64,000 bases of DNA from Sipunculus nudus (lineage: Eukaryota > Annelida > Sipuncula > Golfingiida > Sipunculidae). The notes beneath the pieces are model-generated. The model had not been told where the DNA came from and made no database searches. It was given only the letters and a program-made list of their open reading frames with translations. The position numbers and the translations under genes are program-made. The DNA lies in the NCBI GenBank assembly GCA_026874595.1, contig CM049313.1:29506008-29570007 (forward strand). Direction: 5' to 3'. This document shows positions 34,860 to 47,380 of this stretch, in pieces; within the stretch, counting starts at the first letter, position 1, and each line of letters starts with the position of its first letter.

Positions 34860-35190
34860 AAAGTTATTTCAAGTAGGGACCACTTTTGTGTACAGATGGC
34901 AGCACTTGGTTTACCATTGGCAGATTGCCAGTGCCTTGATGTTGGCCATTAGCCAAGATGATGTCAGCTCTATAAATAGTTTTGGCACGGTGCCAGGATT
35001 TGAAGAAGTGCAGCCAGGTATAGGTCAAGAGTTCACTCAGTGCAGTAGCTGCATACTATTTATAGCTTTGGCAGACTGCTCACTGCATCAGATTAGGCAC
35101 CAAAGTTTACCCTGGATCTATTTATAACTTTGGCAGACTGCCAACTGTGTCAGATTATGCAACAGGCCTCATCAGCCCAGTGCGTCAAAC
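34860..35190 (+). repeat. direct repeats shared with the B element at 1.1-1.5 kb
   Basis: GAGTTCACTCAGTGCAGTAGCTGCATACTATTTATAG and TTTGGCAGACTGCC(A/C)ACTG-type words recur, matching 1190-1480. They lie upstream of the B array proper. Confidence 0.7.
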
Positions 35191-35270
35191 TCTGGGGAAG
35201 TTTGATGTATTGGCCTGATATTTTGACCTGTCTGTGCGTCTTTGATGGTATTATCATTTACAAGACAGGT

Positions 35271-37134
35271 GGTGCCACCTACGTTGACTTTTGCAGTGTA
35301 TGCGCCTGCTTATTTCTACAGAGGAATTTGATACATCAGCCTAAAATTGGGCATGTTTATACATATCAGGTAGCTTTATAGTGTACAAGACTGGTGGCGC
35401 CACATACAATAATATTTGCACAGTGTATTTCCCTGCTTCTTTCACAGGAGGGGTTTGACATATCAGTCTGACATTTGGCATATGTATATATCATTTTGTT
35501 GTATACAAGACTGGTGGTGCCAGCTACAATCATTGTATCTGCCAAAACAGAGTTTTGTGGATACTATGTTTTCAGTCGGACCCTGCCGCCGCTGCCACTG
35601 CGGCATAGGTTTCTGGAGAACTGCTCAGGAACAACTGGGCAGAATTTTTTTAAATTCGGAATTATGATCGGGTCACATGTAAACTTCTGCGCCCTCATTA
35701 TTGGTTGACATCTGACCTTTCCTCTCTGCCCAGCGTCCATTTGTGCGTCTGTTTCCACACATAAACCCACATATCTCAGGAACTGTTTGACCGATCAGGC
35801 TAAAAATTTCCCACAAATGTAGCCCTTGGATAGCTTTATAACATACACTAAAATGGTGGCGCCACCTGCAACCATTTTTGCACAGCATCCATCTGTTCAT
35901 CTGCTTTTGGATAAAAAATACTCATATCTCTGCATTGGTTGGACTTATCCACATGAAATTTTGCATGTGTATACATCCTAGACAGCTTTCTTGATTTTAT
36001 GACAGGTGGCGCCACCTACATTCATGCTTAAGCTGCAGACATCCAACCTCATATCTCCGGAACCGTTTGACCACTTGGGCCAAAATTTTGCATGTGTATA
36101 GATCTTTCATAGCTCTTTATCATAAGCAAAACTGGTGGCGCCACCTGCAACCATTTTTGCACAGCATCCATCTGTTCATCTGCCTTGGGATAAAATCACT
36201 CATATCTCGGCAGTGGTTTGACTTATCCACCTGAAATTTTGCAGGTTTTTACATCCTGGACAGCTTTCTTGATTTTGTGACAGATGGCGCCACCTACATT
36301 CAAATTTACGCTGCAGACATCCAAGCTCATATCTGGGGAATCATTTGACCGATTGGGCAAAAATTTTGCATGTTTATAGATCTCACATAGCCCTTTATCA
36401 TACGCAAAACTGGTGGCGCCACCTGCAATCATTTTTGCACAGCGTCTGTCTGTTTGTTTTCTGTGGGATAAAATCACTCATATCTCTGCAGTGGTTTGAC
36501 ATATCTGCCTAAAATTTTGCAGGTTTATACATACTGGTTAGCTTTCTGGAATTTGTGTCAGGTGGTGCCACCTTCATTTATGTATACACTGCATACATTC
36601 AGGCTTATATCTCAGGACTGGTTTGAAATTTCCCCCTGGAATTTTGCATGTGTATAGATCACACATAGCTCTTAATAATACACAAAATTGGTGGCGCAAC
36701 CTGCCACCATTTTCCACAGCGTCCATCTGTTTGTCTGCCATGGGTTAAAATCTCTCATATCTCAGTAGTGTTTTGACTTATCTGCCTAAAATTTTGTATG
36801 TTTATACATCTTGGATAGCTTTCTTGATCTTGTGGCAGGTAGCGCCACCTACATTTATGGATACGCTGCAGACATTCAGGCTTATATCTCAGGGCTGGTT
36901 TGACATATCCCTCTGAAATTTTGCATGTATGTGTATAGATCTCACATAGCTCTTAATCATACACAAAATTGGTGGTGCCACCTGCCACCATTTTTGCACA
37001 GCGTACATTTGTTTGTCTGCTGTGGGCTAAAATCACTCACATCTCAGTAGTGGTTTGACTTATCTGCCTAAAATTTTGCATGTTTTTACATCTTGGACAG
37101 CTTTCTTGATTTTGTGGTAGGTGGCACAACCTAC
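35271..37134 (+). repeat. family-B tandem array, ~280 bp dimers
   Basis: Palindromic boxes occur near 35271, 35393, 35514, 35857, 36006, 36137, 36283, 36413, 36562, 36690, 36838, 36972 and 37121, most about 130-149 bp apart. Several are perfect AGGTGGCGCCACCT. The first three units are spaced ~121 bp and are more divergent. Confidence 0.85.
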
Positions 37135-37688
37135 ATACACTTTTCAGCTGCAGACATCCAGGCTATAATGCAACACACCTCACTCTCTTTCCCCTTGCCG
37201 CTCAATTCATGCCTCACTTCACCCATCCCACTCTATTTTGGCAGATACACTTAGTCACTTATTGACTGTCCGTATGCTAGTTTTTGTGTTGTGTGCACCT
37301 ATGCCAGAATTTCAGAAGTGATGATTAATTGTTCTTATTCTAAATGTTTAGTGCTTGCATTGTTCATATACATGTTACACATGTTCTTGAAAAGTAATGG
37401 TCCAGCATTGAAGCATTATACCTGGTGTAATCTCATTGCACTGGTTCGCATTAGGCCTGTAGGCCTTGTTAACAGCTTCTAAAAAATGTAGATTTATGAT
37501 TTTAGATATTCCTCATGCCAGGCAATGTTTACAATCACAGGTATACAGCTCTCTGTGGGTATATAAATATGGCTGTACATGGATTTTAAATAATTGGTAT
37601 CCATACTCAACTTACTTCAAGATTTTACCATCAGTGAGATGTATCTGTATTATAATTTTGCATTCAGTATGTATCTGTAGTAATTTTT

Positions 37689-40600
37689 GGCAAACCTGTG
37701 AGCTAATGCGATGGTGTGGCGGCATCCAGTGTCTGTAAGTTAACCGATACTTTCTCTAAAAATAAGCCATATGAAAAACTGCATTTTCTCAGATTTTACA
37801 GAGATAAAGCTGAAAAACCTTTAAAAATCTTCTCCTCCGAAACGGTCAAGCCAAATTGTTCAATATTTCACAGAAATAATCTCTTATACTGTCTTTCTCA
37901 AGTTTGTTTGAATGGTTCAAGTTCAGTGAATTTTGGCAAAGTTACAGGAAGTTTCAACTTAGTCATCTGTCCAAAAAAGCATACTAAAATGACAATCTCA
38001 GAAAGGCCGGAGCTATCATCACCAAATTTTATTCCAGTGTTGGTCACATGAGTCATATACGAAATTTAGGTATCGGTGGTGCCACCTGCATTGACCTTTT
38101 GAGCTCAGCTGACTATAAGTCATCTGAGCTATAGTCTTGGTCCATTGTCCGTCGTCCGTCCGTCTGTCATGCCTTCCGTCCGTCTATCCGGATGTCCGTC
38201 CGTAAGACTGGCACGTTTCGACACCATTGGACCTACGAATCTGAAATTTGCCATACAGTTAGATGTCCCAAAAATCTCCTACCATGCCGATAAATTGGGT
38301 CAGTAGGACTTAGTTCTTCGAGATATTAAGGAAAAACCTCAATTTTTTATTAGAAATCTATTTTCATACTTCAGGACTGTCTAATATCAAAACCACCCAT
38401 CTGGTTTTCTTCATATTTACCATAAATATTCCTCTATATAGTTCCTATGTACATGCCAGAAATTAAGTCAGTATTATTTAATTTAAAAATGTTATGGGCC
38501 CAAACATAATGGACTTTGTAAAACAATCAGGAAAGAAATTTGGTCACTTAAGACCAAAAGTGTTAAAGGTAGGGACTTTTTTTCAGTAATACAACTTTAA
38601 TTGATCAAAATTTAATTATATACCAAAAATTAGATCAAAATCTGTTAAATTTTTTTTAATATTGCCAAAAATATAAAATTGGTACCTTAAATTTTGCCCA
38701 AGTTTGACCATGGCACGTTTTTTTCCTGTAAGTACTGTGGATTTAATTTTCACAGCATGTTTTTGTTAGCATTTTCTCTGTTAACACCAAAAATTTGAAA
38801 CCAGTTGATCAAAAACTGTAGATTTTATTCAAGTTTTCAAGCACCATGTAACATATTGTTTACATCAAGCTAGTCATATGCAGTTTGCAAGAGCTAAGCT
38901 CCCCAGCTTCAGTTCTAAGTTCCTTAAATTTAGCATACAGTTAGATGTCTCCAAAATCCACTACCATGCCAAGAATTTTATCACTAGGACTTAATTCCTT
39001 CGAAATATTAATGAAAAATATTTCACTGTTACACTGTTGATATAATTTTCATATCATGCACACATAAGGATTTTGTAGTTTAGAAAGCTGAAAGAAATTG
39101 GCCAAATATTGTAGCTTTTATTAATGTTCATATGAGACCATGTCAGACCCAGGCTTAATCCAGCCCCTCTTCAGTCACCTGTATGTTGACCTTGTTGACC
39201 TTTCATCAGATTATGCATGCTTGAGCGAAGCATACACTGGGGCAGCCAGGCAGCTAATGCCCAGCCGCAGTTGATCCAGGTGTCCAACCCAACTCATCTA
39301 GTAGTTGTTTTGAAAAACAACATAGGTAACAATAAACAATAAATTAATAATTTTGTATTGTTTTTTTATAACAAATTAAAGAAAAATTAATAGAAAAGGA
39401 ATTTTTTAGTTGATGAGTAACAGAAAATTAACTTGCAGTTACTGATGATGTAAGAATCTTGTATGGATGGATAGAATGTCAATGTCAATGTTATTCCAAA
39501 TAACACCATGCAGTCACCTATGGTATTTTTCAGTGAAATTTTAATGATAAAAAAATAAATCATATTATTCATTACTCATCATTAGGGATCATATGAAGGA
39601 AATAAATGATAGACAAAGGTGCAGTTGATAATATTAATCTAGATTCCTACTGTGTCTAGTGTGTAGATTGATGTGAAAGTAGTCCAAAGTGAATATATTA
39701 CATTTATTTTTTTTAATATAAATAAAAGCCATAAAACCAGGTACTTATGATCATTATTTAAATTTGTGAATTTTGTATATTCTGGATTCTCAACATCATT
39801 GTTTGGCTAAAACTGAATAAATACCAGACATGGTGTGAATGCTTTGCAAATTAATTTGAATACGAATATGAATATGTACTGCATTAAAAAATTTTATTGC
39901 ATATAAGAATGGGAATTCAGGTAAAAATGAAAGTATTTGAAGTATTTGAATTGCAGATACTTTCAAAATGTATTCATGAATGCATTCATGAATATATTCT
40001 ATATTATTATTTCAATAATCATTTCAGTTCTATTTTATTTTAAAAAATCATATGATTTTCTTCTTATTATTTTTTTTAATAAAAATTATATTGGCACAAT
40101 ATTTGTTATTAAATTTTAATAAATAGTTAAACTCTTTTATTATATGTGCTGCTTGCAAGTTATACCTCTATAGTCTCCAAAGATACTATCAAAATCATAC
40201 ATAAGCTAAACACCAACAACTAATAATAAAACTTATATTTATTACCACACAAAACATGCAAGTGCCTCTTTCCCAAATCATATTTCTTTATCATATATAA
40301 CAGCTGAGCACCGTGACCCATGGGTCCCTTGTTTTGTACAGGGGTCATCGGTCATCTGTACATTAACACATAATTTCTCAGGAATAGCAGGAGCTACCAT
40401 CCCCAGATTTTATGCAATAATCTGTCACATATCAAATGTTAAGGGATTCAGCATATTTTTTTGCTATCTGCATTTACTTAGATTTTATAGGGGAAAAGCT
40501 GAAAAACATATGAAAAAATCTTCTTCTCGAAAACAGAGAAGCCAAGTTGTTCAGTATTTTACAGAAATGATCCCAGAGGCAAGCCCTCTCAAGTTTGATT

Positions 40601-40780
40601 TCCATTTGATGAATTATAGCGGAGTTACATGAATTTGAACTTAGTCATTTGGCCAAGTAAGCATACTGACATAGTAATATCAGAAATGACAGAAAGTAGA
40701 ATTGACAAGTATTGTGCAAATGTTCGTCACATGACATATTTGAAATTGCAGATTTCATGGTGCCACCTACATTGACCTGT
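37689..40780 (+). mobile_element. family-B 5' part split by a complete A element
   Basis: The left piece 37689-38101 starts with a changed head (GGCAAACCTGTGAGC). The right piece 40334-40780 continues B text (GTACAGGGGTCATC...). The uninterrupted join is at 60001-60025 (CATCGGCCTTTTTTGTACAGGGTCATC). Cut at 40780 by another A head. Confidence 0.75.
38102..40331 (+). mobile_element. family-A element, complete, 2.2 kb
   Basis: Head AGCTCAGCTGACTATAAGTC with foldback. Tail CAGCTGAGCACCGTGACCCATGGGTCCCTTG. Flanks end and start in T-runs, and the paralogous empty site is near 60009-60014. No coding capacity. The short frames inside are shared by all A copies but resemble no protein family. Confidence 0.9.
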
Positions 40781-40784
40781 TTTT

Positions 40785-42471
40785 AGCTCAGCTGACTATA
40801 AGTCATCTGAGCTATAGTCGTGGTCCTTTGTCCGTCGTCCGGCCGTCAGTCCATTAACAGGGCACGTTTTAAAACCTTTGGACCTACGAATCCAAAATTT
40901 TGCATACCATTCTATGTTCCCAAAATCTCCTACCATTCCGAAAATTGGGTCATTAGGACTTCGATCCTTCGAGATATTAAGGAAAAACCTCCGTTTTCCA
41001 TAAAAAAGCCATTGTTACACTTCAAGGGTGCCTAATATCAAAACCACTGATCTGTTCTTGGTCATATTTAACATTCATATTCTTCCATACATTTTCTATG
41101 AGCATACCAAAAATTAGGTCAGTATTGGGTATTATTTTGAAGTTATGGGCCCAAATATAATGCAGTTTTAAAAAATCAGGAAATATATTTACTCACCTAA
41201 CATGAGAATTGCTGGAGCTGGAGACTTTTTTTCAGGAATATAACTTTATTTAATCAAGATTCAATTATTTACCCAAAATGAGATCTGAATTTTGCAAAAT
41301 TTTCAAGTTATTAGCATAAATAAAAAATATATACCATAAATTTTGTCCAACTTTGGGAATGGCACGTTTTTTCCCTGTAAGTACTGTTGATTTAATTTTC
41401 ACAGCATATATACATAAGGATTTAATCTTTTGAAATCTGAAATTTCAAAGGAATTGATTGAAAAGAGTAGCTTTTATTCAAGTTTTCATACACCATGTCA
41501 AGTGTTGTTTACATCTGGCCCACCTAGTAGAACAGCCATCACTTGCATTATGTAACCCACCCCAGGCAGCTTGCCTCAGGCTCAGCTTGGCCGCTACTAG
41601 CAGGCTTCCCCACTGCCCTGCACTCCCCCCCCCCCCCCCCCCCCCGACGGTGCATTAACTAGATGAATGTTATAATTTTCTGTATTTTATTTTATTCATG
41701 GCTATGCTACATTTTAGATTTTGTATTGTACTATCAGGGTAACAATGATTAAAGTGCACATTTAATAGTGTCCACAAAGTGGTGTATTGCTATGAAAGTG
41801 TGGATGTTCATCAGATAAGTAATTCCTTACTTCAGAAGAGTAAAAACTTCACCAGGTGTGAAATTGACTATTAATTCCAATAATAAATTATAGCTGAGAT
41901 TGTAATTAGCATAATGATATTGTTTGTCCCTCATTCAACCAAAAGTGTGTATACTTTATTTGAAAAGATGTTTTTATTTTATCAAATTTACTTAATCTTT
42001 TATTTTATTACGGTGAATAAAATTAAACATGTACGGAAATACAATGTGCAAAACTTTTTAATAGTGATTCAAGGAATATTCTTGTAGATGCCATGTTGTG
42101 GCATTATTTTCTTTTAAATTCAGTTTAAACATTTGTGATTTAAAAATAATAAAATATATGTGTATGCATAATATGACCCAATATGAGCTACATTCTGGAT
42201 ATATAATGATTGCAAATTAGAATTCTAATATTTTAACTTATATTTTCAGTTGTTTTATTACAAATTTATAAAACTTTAAAATAAAAAAATGAATCAGATT
42301 TAAAACTATTAATGGAAAAAGTGGATATGCTAAAAAAAATAGGCTTACATATCAACTTAAATGCATTATTTCCTTGAAAGTGAAATAAAGGTATTAGTCC
42401 ATTCTGTCCACTTGCCTGTCCATCTGTAAATTTTTTATATGCATCACAGTATCTCAAAACTTTTACTGTTT
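40785..42471 (+). mobile_element. family-A fragment, relative of 19140-22990 without the C insertion
   Basis: It follows 19140 onward closely, including the C-run and GATGGTGCATTAACTAG-like text. At 42100-42125 it shows the uninterrupted target of the C element. It jumps at ~42472 into different A'' text, so the 3' end is missing. Confidence 0.8.
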
Positions 42472-44264
42472 CCTCTATATAGTTTCTATGTACGTGCCAG
42501 TAATATAGTCGGTATTATATAATTTAAAAAAGTTATGGGCAGAAACAAAATGGACTTTGTAAAAAATAAGGAGAGACAATTGGTCACTTAAGAGAAAAAG
42601 GGTTAAAGCTAGGGACTTTTTTTCAGTAATACAACTTCAATTAATCAAAATTTAATTGTAAACCAAAAATTAGATCAAAATCTGTTAACTTTTTTTAAAT
42701 ATTGGCAAAAATATAAAATTGGTACCTTAAATTTTGGCCAAGTTTGACCATGGCACGTTTTTTTCTTGTATAAACATTTGATTTACTTTTCACAGTCAGT
42801 ATATATAGATTTAATCTGTTAAATTCTGAAATTTGAGAGTAAAAGCTTAAAAATTATTCTAGTTATTGAAGTTTTTCTGAGGCTCTAATGTATTTACATT
42901 TTGAACCTCCAGACCAGCAATGTCTGGTCCCTACAGCCTTGTCTGGGTAAACCTGTTAGTGATGCAACACTGCTTTTACAAATGTAGAATTACATGTGGC
43001 AACCCCCCCCCCCCCCCCCCCCCAACCCAGCAAGATATGTTGCATTACTTTCATTCTTTAACCGATTGCTGTTTAGATCCAATGTATACAAATTTTCCAA
43101 TCTTGAATCAAGTGTTATTTTCAGATATTTATTATTTTGCAAATTTTAAAAATATATTTTTAGAAAAAATTAAATTCATTTGTGTTTCTATTAAATATCT
43201 ATTTTCATACTTCAGGACTGTCTAATATCAAAACCACTCATCTGGTTTTCTTCATATTTACCATAAATATTCCACTATATAGTTCCTATGTATATGTCAG
43301 AAATTAAGTCTGTTTTATATAATTTAAAAAGTTATGGGCCCAAACATAATGGACTTTGTAAAAAAATCAGGGGAGATATTTGGTCACTTAAGACCAAAAA
43401 TGTTAAACCTAGGGACTTTTTTCAGAATTACAACTTTAGTTTAATTGAATACCAAAAATTAGATCAAAATCTGTTAATTTTTTTAAATATTAGCAAAAAT
43501 ATTAATTTGGTACCTTAAATTTTGCCCAAGTTTGACCATGGCATGTTTCTTTCTTGTAAGAACATTTGATTTACTTTTCACAGTCGATATATATAGATTT
43601 AATCTGTTAAATTCTGATATTTCAAAGTAAAAGCTTAAAAATTGTTCCAGTTATTGAAGTTTTTCTGAGGCTCTAATGTATTTTCAATTTGAACCTCCAG
43701 ACCAGCCATGTCTGGTCCCTACAGCCTTGCCTGGGTAAACTTATTAGTGATGCAACACTGCTGTCACAAATGTAGAATCACATGGCAACCCTGACCTCCC
43801 CCCCCCCCCCCCCCCCAACAGATATGTTGCGTTAGTTACATACTCTAATTGCATTGCTGTTTTCGATCCAATGTATACAACTTTTCCTGAATCAAGTGTT
43901 ATTTCAAGATATTTATTATTTTGCAAATTTAAAAAAATATATTTTAAGAAGAAAAAATAAATACATCTGTGTATATAATGTGATGTTGACTGAGCAGATT
44001 AACTGTAAATGTTGATGCAATTTAGTATTGTTAATCAACTCAAATTTTCAAATATAATTAATATATACTGTAAATGTATAGTAAAATTTATATATTTTGT
44101 CCAAAATTTCCCTTAACAAAAAATTGATGTAATAAAAAAATGAGGACCTAATGCAAACATTTGTTCAGTATTTTTCTGCCTCAGTAGAATGGGAATTAAA
44201 GTGATTTGCTTTGTTTTTCTTTCTCTCTGTCTGTTTTTAAATATTCAATAATTATGAATAATAC
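42472..44264 (+). repeat. tandem duplication of ~730-740 bp in A'' sequence
   Basis: CCTCTATATAGTTTCTATGTAC... through the C-run to AGATATGTTGC (about 42472-43190) is repeated at about 43210-43960, each with its own C-run (43005 and 43797). The rest matches A'' text near 30.3-30.5 kb. Confidence 0.75.
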
Positions 44265-44269
44265 TTTTT

Positions 44270-46649
44270 AGCTCAGCTGACTTTCAGTCATGCTGGGCTA
44301 TAGCGATGGGTCTTTGTCCGTCGTCCTTCCGTCCAGCCGTCCGGACTTTAGCAGGGCACAAATCGTAACCATAGGGGCTAGGGCCATGAACCCTATGCAG
44401 TCTTAGAGGTTCTAAAAAGATCTCCTTGTAAACCTGAAATTAGGTCACTGCAACCTACCCCCAAGAAATAATTCTTTTAGCCAAAATTTTCATACCAAAC
44501 CTTCCATCTTTCAAATACAGCTCACCTACCAACAGGGGAAGAACCATAATTATTTTGAGGTCACAAGGTCAAAGGTCAAGGTCACAGAACCAACTTCTTT
44601 GAAAAGCCTGTGGATGCATTTTAAGCCAAACCTTTCATCCCAATTCTTTGATCTTTCACATATAGCTCACCTAGTAAGTGGGAGAAGAATCCTAGAGATT
44701 TTGAGGTCACAAGGTCAAAGGTCAGGGTCACAGGATCCACTTCTTTGAAAAGGTTGTGGACACATTTCAAGCTAGACCTTTTATTCCAAACCTTTCAGCA
44801 CTGATATCGCTTCTCTACCAACAGGGGAAAAGACCTGTTAATTTTGAGGTCAAAGGTCAAGTTCACAGCACCCTCTTCTTGCGTGGAGTCATTTTCAGCA
44901 AACTTTTTAATCTATACTTTCTATCTGTCATATATGGCTTACCTACCAATAGGGGAAGAAGCCTATTGATATTGAGTTCAAAAGGTCAAAGGTCAATGTC
45001 ACAATATTGTTCTAAATGCTTGTGAACATATTTCAAGTGAAACTGTTCAACCCAAACCTTCAGTCTTTCACATATGCCACATCTATGCATCACTCAATGT
45101 GATTCAAACTTCATATTTATGGGTCTTTTTGCATGAAGAAATAACTAATTGATTTTGAGGTCAGCTGGTCAGGAGGTTAAAGGTTGCAGGTCTAAGTTAT
45201 TCACTCATTTGGTTGCCAAGTAATTACACCCGGCCAGATGTAATTGGTTAGTAGTTACCCATCATTTAGAAAGAATCCAGTTGATATGTGGGCAAAAGGC
45301 CAAAGTCATAGGTCAGGTCAACTTATTTTGTAGACCATCTCTATTTTTCTTGTATATATAAGCTTGCACTCCAGCTGGTACATCTCACCGTGTGGCTGTA
45401 ATTGTGAGTGACACTGGTGACATATGACTCCCTTTTGTATCAGGCTATTAAGTGATAAGGCTGAGTGATAGGTACCTCGTTACTGCATAACAAAACACTG
45501 TTGTTGGAATACTTCAGCCAGGAATTAACACTATGAGAGTATAGTATTAAGGTTTAGGTACTGATTTATTAGATGATGGGAACATTTTGCAGTTTATTTT
45601 ATGGAATCATAGCTGTAAATGTAGTTTCCTAGATATCTGAATATTTTTATATAAATCACCACATATAAAAGCAAGTGTTTGTTCTCATAATATGTGGATG
45701 TGTACTTGATTTAGGATGGCTTTATTTTATTACAAGACTTTTGTCATGCTTTCTGCATTTCTTTTCTTTAAGGTTTTGCAGTTTACCAACCCTGCTGACC
45801 CCATTGAAAAGCAGAATGATAATAAAAAATATTGGACCTACACTTTTGCATATCTATAAATCTGATTTGAACGCCTGAACATGCCTTTTGAATTGTTTTG
45901 GACATTCATTACTGTAACATCATTTGGAGAATTTGCCCCAAGTTTGGTCTCTTATTGGAGGATGTGTGATATCAAATGTCAGACTTGTCAGAAATCCATT
46001 TTGTCTGCCAGTTAGCCACCTTAGAAATCCTTTTTCAGTGCAGTTTCAGTAATTTTCCTTCAATTTTTGGTCCGATTTAGAGAATGGTTGTTATCTGATT
46101 TCAGACCTGTCAGAAGTCCAAAATGGCCATCAGGCAACCATCTTTAAATTCTGTTTGATCATATTATCTCAAGAACTGTTAAAGTGAAGGCAGTCAGATG
46201 TATATTAATGTAATCTTGCAAAGGATTGGGTCAAATATTTCTTAATAAATATTATCATCACATATGAAAGTGCAGTACAGTTGGCTTGTATTGAATAAAA
46301 ATTCATACAGAAGCACCTGTTTCTCCATAATTCTTGCATGGATTTCCTTGATTTTTTTGCTATATATTTTGATCTTATATTTGCCCTTTGTGGTGTTCCT
46401 TTTCAGACTGACAGGTATCAAGTAAGCTATGGGAATAGTTCTGGACACCTTAACAATCATACATTTTCCTCAGACCATCAGTTCACTGTGTTTTAACCAG
46501 ACATAGGTGATATATATTTCTGTTGTCGTAGAAAATTTCAACAAATTGGCAAATTGGTTCTTCAAAATTTGACTGGAAGTTGTGAATCTCAGCCCATGAT
46601 GTCACAGGTCATGCTTGGCAGCTAAGCGTCATGACCCATGGGTCACTTG
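44270..46649 (+). mobile_element. A' subfamily element, uninterrupted copy
   Basis: Head AGCTCAGCTGACTTTCAGTC. Tail GCTAAGCGTCATGACCCATGGGTCACTTG. AGGTCA clusters at about 44556, 44701, 44843 and 44975. It is the empty-site reference for the A'' insertion in 27215-31549. Confidence 0.88.
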
Positions 46650-46837
46650 TTTTACTTGTAAGATTAAATTTTGTTTTCCTGTATGTTTATGCAAAGGTGT
46701 TGTAACTTTCCTCACTCCCTGCCACTGAGTATTTGTTTAGGACAATATTCTTCTGGCATCCTCCCCCCCCCCCCCACCCAATCAGGTCAAACAGCTGAGT
46801 CCCCATGTAACCCTTCACCACCAAACAACACCAGATT

Positions 46838-47243
46838 TTGAGTCATCTCTTCTCTATATTCACACTTAGACAGACTCATTCACTTCAGATTGTTTTCCTC
46901 TATAGGTCACCTGCATGTCCCATCAGTAACTTCTTCTCTGAACTCCCAAGTTTTAGTCTCTCAAGTTGACCTCAACCTGCCTATAGTGATCATGGGTGAT
47001 TTCAATATTGACATTTCTGATATAATATATAACACCAAATTGACACAATTATGTCAACTCTTTAAATGTCAACTACTAGTCAGAGAACCAACCAATGACC
47101 ATGGAAATACCATAGATCTTGTCTTTACTAACTGTTTCAATGCTTCAGTTTCAACATTAGAAAACACATGGTCAGATCACAAGATATTATTAGCAACAAT
47201 CCACCATTCTTCAATTCAGATCAAATATGGCAACTTTTCATAG
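46838..47243 (+). pseudogene. EEP (endonuclease/exonuclease/phosphatase) domain fragment, copy 1
   Basis: The first part reads HSLQIVFLYRSPACPISNFF in one frame. A shift near 46955-46965 leads to LNLPIVIMGDFNIDISD, with the conserved GDFN at 46994-47005. Then come REPTNDHGNTIDLVFTNC and NTWSDHKILLATI, with the SDH motif at 47172-47180. This is the C-terminal half of an APE-like nuclease domain. Such domains occur at the N-terminus of non-LTR retrotransposons and, in some Helentrons, after the Rep/helicase. The ending style and its place in A'' sequence favour Helentron. No RT or helicase is visible. The N-terminal catalytic Glu region is absent. Confidence 0.75.
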
Positions 47244-47380
47244 CTTAATCTACAATTTCTTCTCTATAGATACTTTTTGAGACATTCTGTTTCCTCTGTA
47301 ATTCAGCAACAACTGCTTCCCAAAACATATAAGATTTCTACTTTTCCATAAATATTTTGATTTATTAAATGTGTATTTTT

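Larger units (their letters stand above)
24361..37469 (+). mobile_element. family-B element split by a 9.9 kb insertion
   Basis: The head AGCGAACCTGTGAGC is at 24361 after a T-run. The tail GCACTGGTTCGC (37438-37449), AGGCCTGTAGGCCT (37453-37466) and TGTT close it. Removing 24747-34624 leaves ~3.2 kb, similar to the complete copy at 15521-18471. The pairing of this head with this tail is inferred from order and length. Confidence 0.6.

Noticed and set aside
46838-47243. Host APE-type endonuclease gene
   Set aside because: It is a frameshifted partial domain with a second decayed copy, and lies within repeat sequence.
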